NCBI GenBank assembly: GCA_030447685.1
Contig: JAUJOK010000020.1
Span: 21,134 to 85,133, forward strand
From: Armatimonadaceae bacterium
Lineage (GTDB): Bacteria; Armatimonadota; Armatimonadia; Armatimonadales; Armatimonadaceae
Reading direction: 5' to 3'
DNA length: 64,000 bases
The first letter of the stretch is position 1; each line of letters begins with the position of its first letter. Of the stretch, positions 6,358 through 14,347 are shown in pieces. Position numbers and translations under genes: made by a program. The notes below the pieces were generated by a model. It was not told where the DNA came from and did no database searches. It was given only the letters and a program-made list of their open reading frames with translations.

Positions 6358-8955
6358 TTAAAGGCGCGGGTCAACCGGCTCGCTTTCCAGTGCGAGAACG
6401 CCGAACGCGCATTCGTGAACACGGCGCAGCGGCTCGCGCTGCACGAACCGTTCCAGACCCTCGACACCGAGCGCGAACTCCTTCGATGCCAGCGCCCGCT
6501 TCGCGCCCAGTCCCCGCTCACGCAGGCGCGTCAGATTTTCCGGCTCCGTATACGCCGGGCCGTAGATGATACGCAGATATTCGCGCCCCCGCACCTTCAC
6601 AGCGGGCTGGCAGCCGCGCCCGCGCCCACCGACCCTTTGCGGCAGAAAATCGCGTGGCTTTACCACCATTCCCTCGCCGCCCGCGCCGGTTTTGCGCTCC
6701 CACCAGGTTATTCCCGCCTGCCGGGACGCCGCATCGCTCGTATCCACTTCCAGCGTGTCGGTGATCTGGAAAAGCGGCGACTGCGCGGCAAGGCGTGCCA
6801 GCGTTTCGATGTGCCAGATGTGGTCGCGGTCCAGCAGTGTCCGCCCCTCGACGGCGAGCAGGTGAAACGGCGCGAGTTTCAGGTCCGTAAGACTGCGGAC
6901 TTCCCAGCAATAGCGCGCATAGGCGACGGCATACGATTCGATGTCGGCAAGGCGAACCTGAAGCTGCTCGGCGATCTTCTCCGCGCCCGCAATTCCGCGC
7001 ATTGCGGCGGAGCGGGCGGCATTAAGCTCCGCCTCCACCGCTGCGCGACCGGCGGCGGCTACCGGTGCATACTGCTCGCGCAAAAGCCCCTGCGCCTTGG
7101 CATTCCAGGGCATCAGCTCAGCGTCCAGGCAGCACCAGTCGGTTTCCAGTTCGTCCCACAGATTCGCCGCCTCCAGCGCCCGCGCTACCTCCGATAGGAA
7201 GGCATCCGCAAGTGATGCGTCCTCGAAAAAAGGGCGGCCCGTGCGAGTCAGAATCGCGCCTCGCTCCCCGTCGTTCGCCCCGAAACGGGCACGGGCCGCC
7301 TGGGCATCGCGGCAGACAATCAGCACGGCGCGCGAACCCATGTGCTTTTCCTGACACACTACGCGCTCAATGCCCTTTCCGGCATAATAGGCGAAGGCTT
7401 CCGCCGGGTGCTCCAGCCATTCCTCTGTTTTGGATGTCTCGACCGGACTCATGGTCGGCGGCAGGTACAGCAGCCAGCGCGGGTGCGCGGCGAAGCGGCT
7501 CATCACCTCCAGCGCGGCGGCGGCGTTCCCTTCCGCAACGAGAACATTGCCCGCCAGCCGCGTCTCAATCACGCGCCGTCCGGTGAAATCGCCGATGTTC
7601 AGAAGGTCATCGTGCCGCCACTGCTCGGAGATAGCCGCTCCTCTGGCCCCCCCCGCCCCCAATAATGGGCGACCGTCGCCTGCGGGGGGGGCCAAAGAAG
7701 CGGCATACACGGCGCGGGCGTGAATGGAGACAATCTCCTTTTCCGGCCAGCGCAGGGCCGAAAGCGCGCCGCCGAAAACGCAGCCGGTATCTATATTGAG
7801 CGTGTTGTTCAGCCACTGGGGTGGGCCGGGGACCGGCGTATGGCCGTAAACCACGACGGCTTTTCCGCGATATTCCGCCGCCCAATCCCAGCGCACGGGC
7901 AGGCCGAACTCATCGGTTTCGCCGGTCGTCTCGCCGTATAAGGCGAAATCACGGACACGGCCCGAAGCGCGGCCCTGCATCTCTTCTTTCATCCCGGCGT
8001 GCGCGGCGACAAGCCGGCCCCCGTCCAGCCATAGATGCGACACCAGACCGTCCACGAAGGCGACAAAGCGCGCCCGGAAGGCTTCGCGCTCCGGCTCCGG
8101 CAAAGCCTCTATCTGTGCCAGTGAGTCGCCCAGGCCGTGCGTAATTTGAACGCTGCGGCCCTGCAAGGCGCGCATCAGCTTGTTATCGTGGTTGCCGGGG
8201 ACACACAATGCCGCGCCCGCTTCCACGGCGTCCATTACCAGGGTCGCCGTTTCCACAATCTTCGGCCCCCGGTCTACCAGGTCTCCCAGGAACAGCAGGC
8301 GACGCCCTGCCGGGTGACGCCATACGTTCGCTGCATCCGGCGCATATTCCAGCCGCGTGAGCAGTTCGGATAGCTCGTCGTAACAGCCGTGAACGTCGCC
8401 GATCAGGTCAAAGGGGCCGGTGACGTCTCGCTTGTCCGTCCACAACGGCGCGCGGGTGATTGTGAGGTTCGCTATCTGCTCTTCGCCGCCCAAGTGGTAA
8501 ACATGACGGAAGCCCTCGCGGCGCAGGTTTCGCAGCGAGCGGCGCAGCTCGCGCGCATGCCGCTCGACCACATGCTTCCCGAAGTCGCGGTTCGTGCGGC
8601 CTCTGTTGCGGTCGTGGCAGACTCGCTCCGGCACGTCCAGAGCAATGGCGACCGGCACGGCATGAAATCGCTGCGCCAGTTCCAGAAGCGGCTTGCGCGC
8701 CCCTTCCTGAACATTGGTAGCGTCAATCACCACCAGACGGCGGCGGCGCAGGCGGATAGCGGCTAAATACTGGAGCGCGTCGAAGGCGTCACCGGTGGCA
8801 TCCTGGCTGGCTTCGTCGTCGGAAACCAGGGCGCGGAAGTGGTCGGACGAAAGCACCTCGGTCGGCAGGAAATGCTTTGCCGCGAACGTGCTTTTGCCGC
8901 TGCCCGACGCTCCCAGGAGCACGACCAGTGAAAAATCGGGGATCTCGATGTTCAT
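6358..8955 (-). CDS. pnkp: polynucleotide kinase-phosphatase-ligase (bacterial RNA repair)
   Basis: An 865-residue enzyme matching Clostridium thermocellum Pnkp in length and domain order. N-terminal polynucleotide 5'-kinase: P-loop GASGSGKST at residues 15-23. Central binuclear metallophosphatase that removes 2'/3' phosphates: GDVHGCYDEL (about 185), GDLVDRGPK, GNHDN (about 257), later HAG and YGHTPVPG. C-terminal RNA ligase-type adenylyltransferase: EKHMGSR with the likely adenylated Lys near 536. Together with Hen1 it mends tRNAs and other RNAs cut by ribotoxins. It starts 9 nt after the PhyH gene stop, so is translationally close to it. The linker between phosphatase and ligase is encoded by a G/C-rich inverted repeat (7644-7694). 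Hen1, normally its immediate neighbour, lies 5.4 kb upstream on the same strand. Confidence 0.93.
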   Translation of the reverse strand: MNIEIPDFSLVVLLGASGSGKSTFAAKHFLPTEVLSSDHFRALVSDDEASQDATGDAFDALQYLAAIRLRRRRLVVIDATNVQEGARKPLLELAQRFHAVPVAIALDVPERVCHDRNRGRTNRDFGKHVVERHARELRRSLRNLRREGFRHVYHLGGEEQIANLTITRAPLWTDKRDVTGPFDLIGDVHGCYDELSELLTRLEYAPDAANVWRHPAGRRLLFLGDLVDRGPKIVETATLVMDAVEAGAALCVPGNHDNKLMRALQGRSVQITHGLGDSLAQIEALPEPEREAFRARFVAFVDGLVSHLWLDGGRLVAAHAGMKEEMQGRASGRVRDFALYGETTGETDEFGLPVRWDWAAEYRGKAVVVYGHTPVPGPPQWLNNTLNIDTGCVFGGALSALRWPEKEIVSIHARAVYAASLAPPAGDGRPLLGAGGARGAAISEQWRHDDLLNIGDFTGRRVIETRLAGNVLVAEGNAAAALEVMSRFAAHPRWLLYLPPTMSPVETSKTEEWLEHPAEAFAYYAGKGIERVVCQEKHMGSRAVLIVCRDAQAARARFGANDGERGAILTRTGRPFFEDASLADAFLSEVARALEAANLWDELETDWCCLDAELMPWNAKAQGLLREQYAPVAAAGRAAVEAELNAARSAAMRGIAGAEKIAEQLQVRLADIESYAVAYARYCWEVRSLTDLKLAPFHLLAVEGRTLLDRDHIWHIETLARLAAQSPLFQITDTLEVDTSDAASRQAGITWWERKTGAGGEGMVVKPRDFLPQRVGGRGRGCQPAVKVRGREYLRIIYGPAYTEPENLTRLRERGLGAKRALASKEFALGVEGLERFVQREPLRRVHECAFGVLALESEPVDPRL
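7644..7694. repeat. inverted repeat inside the pnkp linker
   Basis: Perfect 13-bp inverted arms (TGGCCCCCCCCGC at 7644-7656 and its complement at 7682-7694) separated by 25 bp containing CCCCCAATAATGGGC. The segment stays in frame and encodes a Pro/Gly/Ala-rich stretch between the phosphatase and ligase domains. It looks like a small palindromic element tolerated in a linker, or simply a low-complexity linker. Confidence 0.6.
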
Positions 8956-8964
8956 GACAAAGTG

Positions 8965-9825
8965 TCACATATACCCGGCGACGCCTAAAAGTTCGCGCGT
9001 TTCTTCGTCCACGTCCGGGTTTTGCAGAAGGCGCGTGGTCAGGCCGTCCGGGGGCTTGACGCCGTAGATGGCCTGCTTGTTCCAGGCGGGGCCGTAGCCG
9101 AACAGCAGGAGACGCCGCAGCGTTCCGCCGGGCCGGGTCGGGAGCGCGCGGTGCCACAAACTGCCGTGGGCGAGAACGCAGCTTCCGGCGGGCAGGGGAA
9201 GCACGACCTGGCCGGGCTTGTCACTGAAATCGTCTTTTTCCAGGTCTTCTTCGATCCAGTTGTGCGAGCCGGGAACCACGCACAGCGGCCCGTTTAACTC
9301 GTTCGTGTCGTCCAGGTACAGCAGAACGTCCATGGTGAGCGGGCGCGTGAGCAGGGGCGGCAGCGGGTCGGGGATAAGGCGCTGGTGGAAATGCCATTCC
9401 GTCTCCTGGTGGGGATCGTCGGGGAAGCAGATGCGCGCCGTGAACCCACGCATCTGGACTGACGGCCCGAACAGGGCGCGGGCGATGGACAGAGTCGGCG
9501 GGAAACGAAGAAAATCGAGAAAAGCGGGATGCTTGTCCATCAGGTGGCGCAGGAAGATGCCGCCGAACGCTTTGCCGCCGCCGCGCTCGATATGCCCGTC
9601 GTCCGTCATGACCTCATCCAGCGCAGCGCGCAGCCGCTCGACCTGCTCCATCGGCAGCAGCCGCTCGCGCACCAGATAGCCGTCACGGGTGAACTGCTCG
9701 ATCTCCTGCGGCGTCGCCAGAACCTCGACATCGCGAACCGGGAATTTGCGGTGCGAGTCACGAATGCGGTAGGTGATCATGTGGCGTCCGGGAATGGCTT
9801 CCTCATGGAAGGGGATAGAGTTCAT
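8965..9825 (-). CDS. phytanoyl-CoA dioxygenase (PhyH) family protein
   Basis: A 286-residue protein of the PhyH branch of Fe(II)/2-oxoglutarate oxygenases. It shows the family layout: an N-terminal helix pair (FTRDGYLVRERLLP), a central beta-core (TMDVLLYLDDTNELNGPLCVVPGSHNW), and the distal iron-His region HGSLWHRALP followed by RRLLLFGYGP, where Arg would bind 2-oxoglutarate. The expected proximal HxD iron motif appears as WHFHQ, so the acidic ligand seems replaced by His; this may mean altered chemistry or that a nearby acid serves instead. AGGAGG lies 12 nt before the ATG at 9825. It sits between the cyclase gene and pnkp, only 9 nt from the latter, which suggests a link to RNA repair, but no RNA substrate can be claimed. 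Other PhyH proteins hydroxylate lipids, ectoine or natural products. Confidence 0.8.
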   Translation of the reverse strand: MNSIPFHEEAIPGRHMITYRIRDSHRKFPVRDVEVLATPQEIEQFTRDGYLVRERLLPMEQVERLRAALDEVMTDDGHIERGGGKAFGGIFLRHLMDKHPAFLDFLRFPPTLSIARALFGPSVQMRGFTARICFPDDPHQETEWHFHQRLIPDPLPPLLTRPLTMDVLLYLDDTNELNGPLCVVPGSHNWIEEDLEKDDFSDKPGQVVLPLPAGSCVLAHGSLWHRALPTRPGGTLRRLLLFGYGPAWNKQAIYGVKPPDGLTTRLLQNPDVDEETRELLGVAGYM

Positions 9826-9910
9826 GCGGCGAATCTGCCTCCTTTTTCTTTTGGTTGTACCCCGACAATAAGAAAGTGGCGTTGCCTCTGCAATACGCCC
9901 TCCGGGGAAG

Positions 9911-11005
9911 CTACCGGGTCTTACCGGTCAAAAAATAGGTCTGCATCGGCCCTTTGCCCTTGATCTCCACCGGACCGCGCTGCTCGAAGCGGTAATGGTT
10001 ACGCAGCCGCTGATAGGTCGCTTCCGTCACCTGAATCGCGCCGTTGACGCCGTGTGATTCCATGCGGCTGGCGATATTCACGGTGTCGCCCCAGAGGTCA
10101 TAGACGAACTTGCGCGCGCCGATGACCCCGGCAACCACCGGCCCGGAATGGATGCCGATACGCATCCGAAGCGGCCCACCGTGCGGCGCGGCGCGGCCCG
10201 CCATTTCATTGCACAGCGCCAGCGCCAGTTCGGCGGCGGCTTCCGCGTGGTCGGAGCGCGGCGTCGGCAGACCGCTCACCGCCATGTAACAGTCGCCGAT
10301 AGTCTTTATCTTTTCCAAACCATGCCGCTCGGCCAGGCGGTCCAGAAAAGAGAAAACATCGTTCAGCCAGATAACCACCGCTTCAGGAGCCAGTCCCGCC
10401 GCGATGGACGTAAAATCAACGATATCGGCGAACAGAACCGTGGCCTCCGGGAAGCTGTCCGCGATGATGCCGTCCTCTTCCCGCTTGAGCCGGTCGGCGA
10501 TGGGGCGGGGCAGAACATTGAGCAGCAGCCGCTCGGAAAGCTCTCGTTTCGCGTCCAGATCCTGCATGGCCTGGGCCAGCCTGCGGTTACGGTCCTCCAA
10601 CTGAAGATGCAGGAGCCGCGTTTCCAGCAGGTTGCGGATGCGCGCTGAAACTTCGTCGAAGTCGAAGGGCTTGGACAGGAAGTCACGCGCGCCTTCGGAT
10701 AGAGCGCGGCGCTTGGCTTCCGGGCTGATGTCGGCGGTGAGCACCAGAATAGGAACATACGCGTCCGGCGGGATAGATTCACACATCTGCTCCATGACCG
10801 CGAAACCGTCCTGGTGCGGCATGTGCAGGTCGAGCAGGACGAGGTCGGGAGCAAGCGCGCGGAACAAGGGCACCGCCTGGCGCGAATCGGTCGTGCCGTG
10901 TATATTCGTGTAACCTTCGTCCGCCAAAACCGCTTCCAGCAGCTCCACATTGGCCTGCTGGTCGTCCACGATCAGGATCGTGGCGCTTTTCAGGTTGTTG
11001 TTCAA
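9911..11005 (-). CDS. response regulator with class III adenylate cyclase output
   Basis: A 364-residue two-domain protein. Residues ~8-125 form a receiver domain with phosphoacceptor Asp59 (LVLLDLHMP), the acidic pair DD14-15 and the conserved Lys in LSKPFDF. After a coiled-coil (RNRRLAQAMQDLDAKRELSERLL) comes a class III cyclase domain: metal-binding Asp in FADIVDFT, the KTIGDCYMA motif, and DLWGDTVNIASRME. Lys and Asp at the specificity positions indicate ATP, hence cAMP, rather than GTP. Its ATG overlaps the stop of the hybrid kinase by 4 nt (ATGA), so the kinase is its obvious phosphodonor. The pair would convert a sensed signal into cAMP. No dedicated cAMP receptor gene is seen in the window. 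Confidence 0.92.
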   Translation of the reverse strand: MNNNLKSATILIVDDQQANVELLEAVLADEGYTNIHGTTDSRQAVPLFRALAPDLVLLDLHMPHQDGFAVMEQMCESIPPDAYVPILVLTADISPEAKRRALSEGARDFLSKPFDFDEVSARIRNLLETRLLHLQLEDRNRRLAQAMQDLDAKRELSERLLLNVLPRPIADRLKREEDGIIADSFPEATVLFADIVDFTSIAAGLAPEAVVIWLNDVFSFLDRLAERHGLEKIKTIGDCYMAVSGLPTPRSDHAEAAAELALALCNEMAGRAAPHGGPLRMRIGIHSGPVVAGVIGARKFVYDLWGDTVNIASRMESHGVNGAIQVTEATYQRLRNHYRFEQRGPVEIKGKGPMQTYFLTGKTR

Positions 11006-14000
11006 GTCGTGAGCGACCCCCCTGCCGGCTCCTTTTCCAGGATTTCATCAATCGTCTTCAAGAACTGCTCGACATCGAGCGGCTTGGTCAGATAGCCCTG
11101 CGCCCCCGCCTTCAGCAGCCGGGTGATACTGCCGGGCGTCGCATCGGCACTGATAACGATGACCGGAATGTCGCGCGTCGACGGATGGCTTTGCAGCCGC
11201 TTCAGCACTTCGTCGCCAGGCATATCCGGCAGGTGCAGGTCCAGCAGGATCAGGTCGGGCTGGTGCTCTAAGGCCAGATCAAGGCCCAGCCGCCCTTGCA
11301 GCGCCGATAAAAGCGTCACTCCCGCACGCTCGGAAAGGATGGTCTCGATCAGGCTCAGGTTCGCCAGGTTGTCTTCTATATACAGCAGCGTAGCGTAGTT
11401 TTCGGGGGCGGCGACGGCCACTTCTCCAGGGGTTCCCGCCGCGCCGGGGCCGCCGCCACTACGCTCCAGCCGCTCCAGCGGGCTTTCCACCAGCGCCAGC
11501 GCGACCGTAAAGACGCTGCCTTCCCCGGCCACGCTTTCCGCTGTCAGCGCGCCGCCCATCGCCTCCACCAGCCGCCGGGACAGCGCCAGCCCCAGGCCGG
11601 TGCCCTCGACATCCGACTGCTCCGCCCCCAGCCGCTCGAAGGGAATAAAAAGCCGCGCCATCTTTTCCGGCGCGATACCCTGTCCGGTGTCGCGCACCCC
11701 GATGCGCAGGTTCGCCCTCGTTGCGGCGTTGCTGGTGTCTATCTCACTAAACAGAGAGACGCTTCCCCCCGCGCGATTGTATTTCACGGCGTTGGACAGC
11801 AGGTTCAGCAATACCTGCGTGAGGCGCTGACGGTCGGCCAGAACATATTGGTCCGATTCCAGGGCCGTGCCGCCGTCGATCCGGCAGCCGCGCTGGGCCG
11901 CCAGCGGCTGAATCAGGTTTATCGCCTCCTGCACGACACTGCCGACACGGACCGGCTCCAGCGAAAACTGCGCCTGGTTCGCTTCGATACGCGCGATGTC
12001 CAGCACTTCGTTGATCAGGCCCAGCAGATGGCGTCCCGCCTTCAGGATGTGATCTACGCTCCGGCTTTGCTCCGGCGCGAGGGCGCGGCGGGCCAGAAGC
12101 TGGGCAAAGCCCAGGATGCTGTTCATCGGGGTACGCAGTTCGTGGCTCATGCGGGACAGAAACTCGCTCTTGGCCTGGTTGGCGGCCTCGGCCTCCTCTT
12201 TTGCCTGGCGCAGCGCCTCCTCGGCCTGCTTGCGGTCGGTAATGTCCCGCAGGTAGGCCGTGAACAACGGTGAATCCGAAAGCGGTATGGCGGTGGCGGC
12301 CAGTTCGACGGTGATCTGCGCGCCGTCCTTACGCAGCGCGGGCACCTCGATACGCTTGTTCAGCACCGGCCCTTCGCCGGTTCGCAGGTAGTGGGCGATT
12401 CCCCGGTTGTGCGCTTCGTGGAATGCGGGCGGGACGATCAGGTCGTTCAGGTCCTGGCCGAGCGCCTCGGCGCGCGTATAGCCGAAGGTCGCCTCCGCCG
12501 CCGGGTTGAACTCGACAACGCGGCCTTCGTGGTTTATGGTGATAACACAGTCCAGGGCATGCTGAATGACGGCACTGCTGCGCGCCTCGCTTTCGCGCAG
12601 GGCCGCCGCCGCGCGCTTGCGCTCGGAGATATCGCGCGTATTGACCACCACGCCCGCCGCCGTCGAATCCGGCAGGAGCGTGCGGCCCACCGATTCGCAA
12701 TCGGTATAGCTGCCGTCTTTGTGCCGGAAACGGAACTCCGCCGAACCGGTCAGGCCGGGGTTTTGAACCACCTGCGCCAGAACTGCCGCTGTGTGCGCGA
12801 TGTCGTCGGGGTGAAAATAGCTGAAGGCGTTACTGCCCACCATCTCCTGGCTGGGATAGCCGAAGATACGCTCCGCCGCCGGACTCTGATAGCGGATAAC
12901 GCCCGTCTCAGCATCCAGAATAGTGATAACATCAGAGGCATTCTCGACCACCAGGCGAAACTGCTGCTCGCTGCGCCACCGCGCCTCTTCCGCCCGCTCG
13001 CGCTCGTCGATTTCGGCCTGCAGCGCGGCGTTTGCTTGAATCAAGGCCGCCGTGCGCTCCGCGACCCGCGCCTCCAGTTCGTCATGCGCGCGCCGCAGCG
13101 CCTCCTCGGCCTGCTTGCGCTCCGTAATATCCTGCACCTGCGAGATAAAATGAAGCGGGTTTCCCTCCGCGTCCCGCACCAGCGATACCCCGACCAGGCC
13201 CCAGAAATAGTGCCCCTGCTTGTGCCGATAGCGCTTCTCGACCTGAAAAGACTCAATCTCGCCGGACATCACGCGGCGCTGGCTGTCGTTCGTCTTTCGC
13301 AGTCCGCGCAGATCGTCCGGGTGGCTGACGCTGGCTGTGGTGAATGTCAGCATCTCTTCGGACGAATAGCCGAACAGCGCGCAGAACGCCCGGTTGACCT
13401 GTAAATAGCGGTCATCAAGACCGACGATAGCCATGCCGATGGACGAGCGCTCAAAGGCGCTTTTGAACCGCTCCTCGCTTTCGCGCACCTCATACTGCCG
13501 CCGGGCGGCCTCCAGCGCCAGCGCCACCGCCTCGGCGACCGACGCCGCGAACTCCTGCTCGTCTATCGTCCACTGCCGCTGCTGTTGCCCCGTGTGTTCG
13601 TGGCAAAGGATACCGGCGACTTCGCCGCGATGCCAGACGGGGACATCCAGCATGGCCGTAATGCCGAGCGGCTTCAGATAGGATTCGGTAAACTCGCTCG
13701 TATCGGGATCGGTGCGGGCGTCATCCGCCGCCAGCAGTCGCTTCTCGCTTAAAGCCTCGAAATAGCGCGGATAGTCTTCGGCCCGCAGCCGGGTTCCTTT
13801 TTCGTGCCGGTCCTCGCGCGCATCATAGAGGTTTTCGCAGACGATCTCGGAACGGTCTTTGCTGAACAGCCAGACGCCAACCCGGTGCACCTCCAGCGCC
13901 GCCGCATCAGCCTGCGTTATCGTTTGCAGCGCCGCCTCCCAGACAGACGTATCCATCCGGGCCAATTCGCGGAGCGTCGCTTCATAAAGTGGGTTTCGCT

Positions 14001-14013
14001 GCCTTCTCTCCAT
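11002..14013 (-). CDS. hybrid sensor histidine kinase (GAF-PAS3-HisKA-HATPase-REC)
   Basis: About 1003 residues, soluble (no membrane helix seen). Order: a GAF-like domain (about 60-215; ITAMLDVPVWHRGEVAG), three PAS domains each ending in a DITERK/DISERK signature, a coiled-coil, then HisKA with SHELRTPMNSILG (phospho-His near 622), HATPase with the N, G1 and G2 boxes (LLNLLSNAVKYN, VRDTGQGIAPEK, GTGLGLAL), and a C-terminal receiver domain with Asp near 925 (LILLDLHLPD). The start is set at 14013 because AGGAGA precedes that ATG; the frame is open 43 codons further upstream but would run into the next gene. It overlaps the cyclase-regulator by 4 nt. GAF plus multiple PAS domains suggests a cytosolic redox, ligand or light signal. 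Confidence 0.92.
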   Translation of the reverse strand: MERRQRNPLYEATLRELARMDTSVWEAALQTITQADAAALEVHRVGVWLFSKDRSEIVCENLYDAREDRHEKGTRLRAEDYPRYFEALSEKRLLAADDARTDPDTSEFTESYLKPLGITAMLDVPVWHRGEVAGILCHEHTGQQQRQWTIDEQEFAASVAEAVALALEAARRQYEVRESEERFKSAFERSSIGMAIVGLDDRYLQVNRAFCALFGYSSEEMLTFTTASVSHPDDLRGLRKTNDSQRRVMSGEIESFQVEKRYRHKQGHYFWGLVGVSLVRDAEGNPLHFISQVQDITERKQAEEALRRAHDELEARVAERTAALIQANAALQAEIDERERAEEARWRSEQQFRLVVENASDVITILDAETGVIRYQSPAAERIFGYPSQEMVGSNAFSYFHPDDIAHTAAVLAQVVQNPGLTGSAEFRFRHKDGSYTDCESVGRTLLPDSTAAGVVVNTRDISERKRAAAALRESEARSSAVIQHALDCVITINHEGRVVEFNPAAEATFGYTRAEALGQDLNDLIVPPAFHEAHNRGIAHYLRTGEGPVLNKRIEVPALRKDGAQITVELAATAIPLSDSPLFTAYLRDITDRKQAEEALRQAKEEAEAANQAKSEFLSRMSHELRTPMNSILGFAQLLARRALAPEQSRSVDHILKAGRHLLGLINEVLDIARIEANQAQFSLEPVRVGSVVQEAINLIQPLAAQRGCRIDGGTALESDQYVLADRQRLTQVLLNLLSNAVKYNRAGGSVSLFSEIDTSNAATRANLRIGVRDTGQGIAPEKMARLFIPFERLGAEQSDVEGTGLGLALSRRLVEAMGGALTAESVAGEGSVFTVALALVESPLERLERSGGGPGAAGTPGEVAVAAPENYATLLYIEDNLANLSLIETILSERAGVTLLSALQGRLGLDLALEHQPDLILLDLHLPDMPGDEVLKRLQSHPSTRDIPVIVISADATPGSITRLLKAGAQGYLTKPLDVEQFLKTIDEILEKEPAGGSLTT

Positions 14014-14071
14014 CTTCTCCTGACCTGTGTGGGAAACAATTAAATGTGCTGCGCCGTCGCAGTAAGCGCCG

Positions 14072-14326
14072 TCAGGCGGCGGCCACATGCAGCAGAAGCG
14101 TGTCGCCGTCTTCCAATGACTCTGACAGATCGGCAGGCGCATCGTTGCGGCGCACGCGAACGATGCCGCGCAGTTCGCCCTCGCAGTTGAACAGGTGCAG
14201 GGACGGGAACGCGCGGGCGGCCAGCAGCAGCGCCTCGCGTACCGTCTTCTGCGCCGCCAATTCCGTTTCCGTTGCGCCGCCCGCCATCCGGCTCAGCTTC
14301 TCATCCAATTGAACTTTAATCGCCAT
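14072..14326 (-). CDS. small ubiquitin-fold (MoaD/ThiS-like) protein without C-terminal diglycine
   Basis: An 84-residue protein whose second half (RRNDAPADLSESLEDGDTLLLH) follows the MoaD/ThiS beta-grasp pattern, in particular the L-x-DGD-x-L turn near the end. It ends HVAAA rather than GG, so it is unlikely to be a sulfur carrier in its present form and may be a beta-grasp binding module. The gene lies 21 nt downstream of the hen1 stop and 58 nt upstream of the kinase start, all on the same strand, with the purine-rich stretch GAGGAAGGAAGAGA before it acting as ribosome site. No function can be assigned. A second, better MoaD/ThiS-like gene with GG is at 48051-48335. Confidence 0.6.
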   Translation of the reverse strand: MAIKVQLDEKLSRMAGGATETELAAQKTVREALLLAARAFPSLHLFNCEGELRGIVRVRRNDAPADLSESLEDGDTLLLHVAAA

Positions 14327-14347
14327 ATCCGTTTATCTCTTCCTTCC

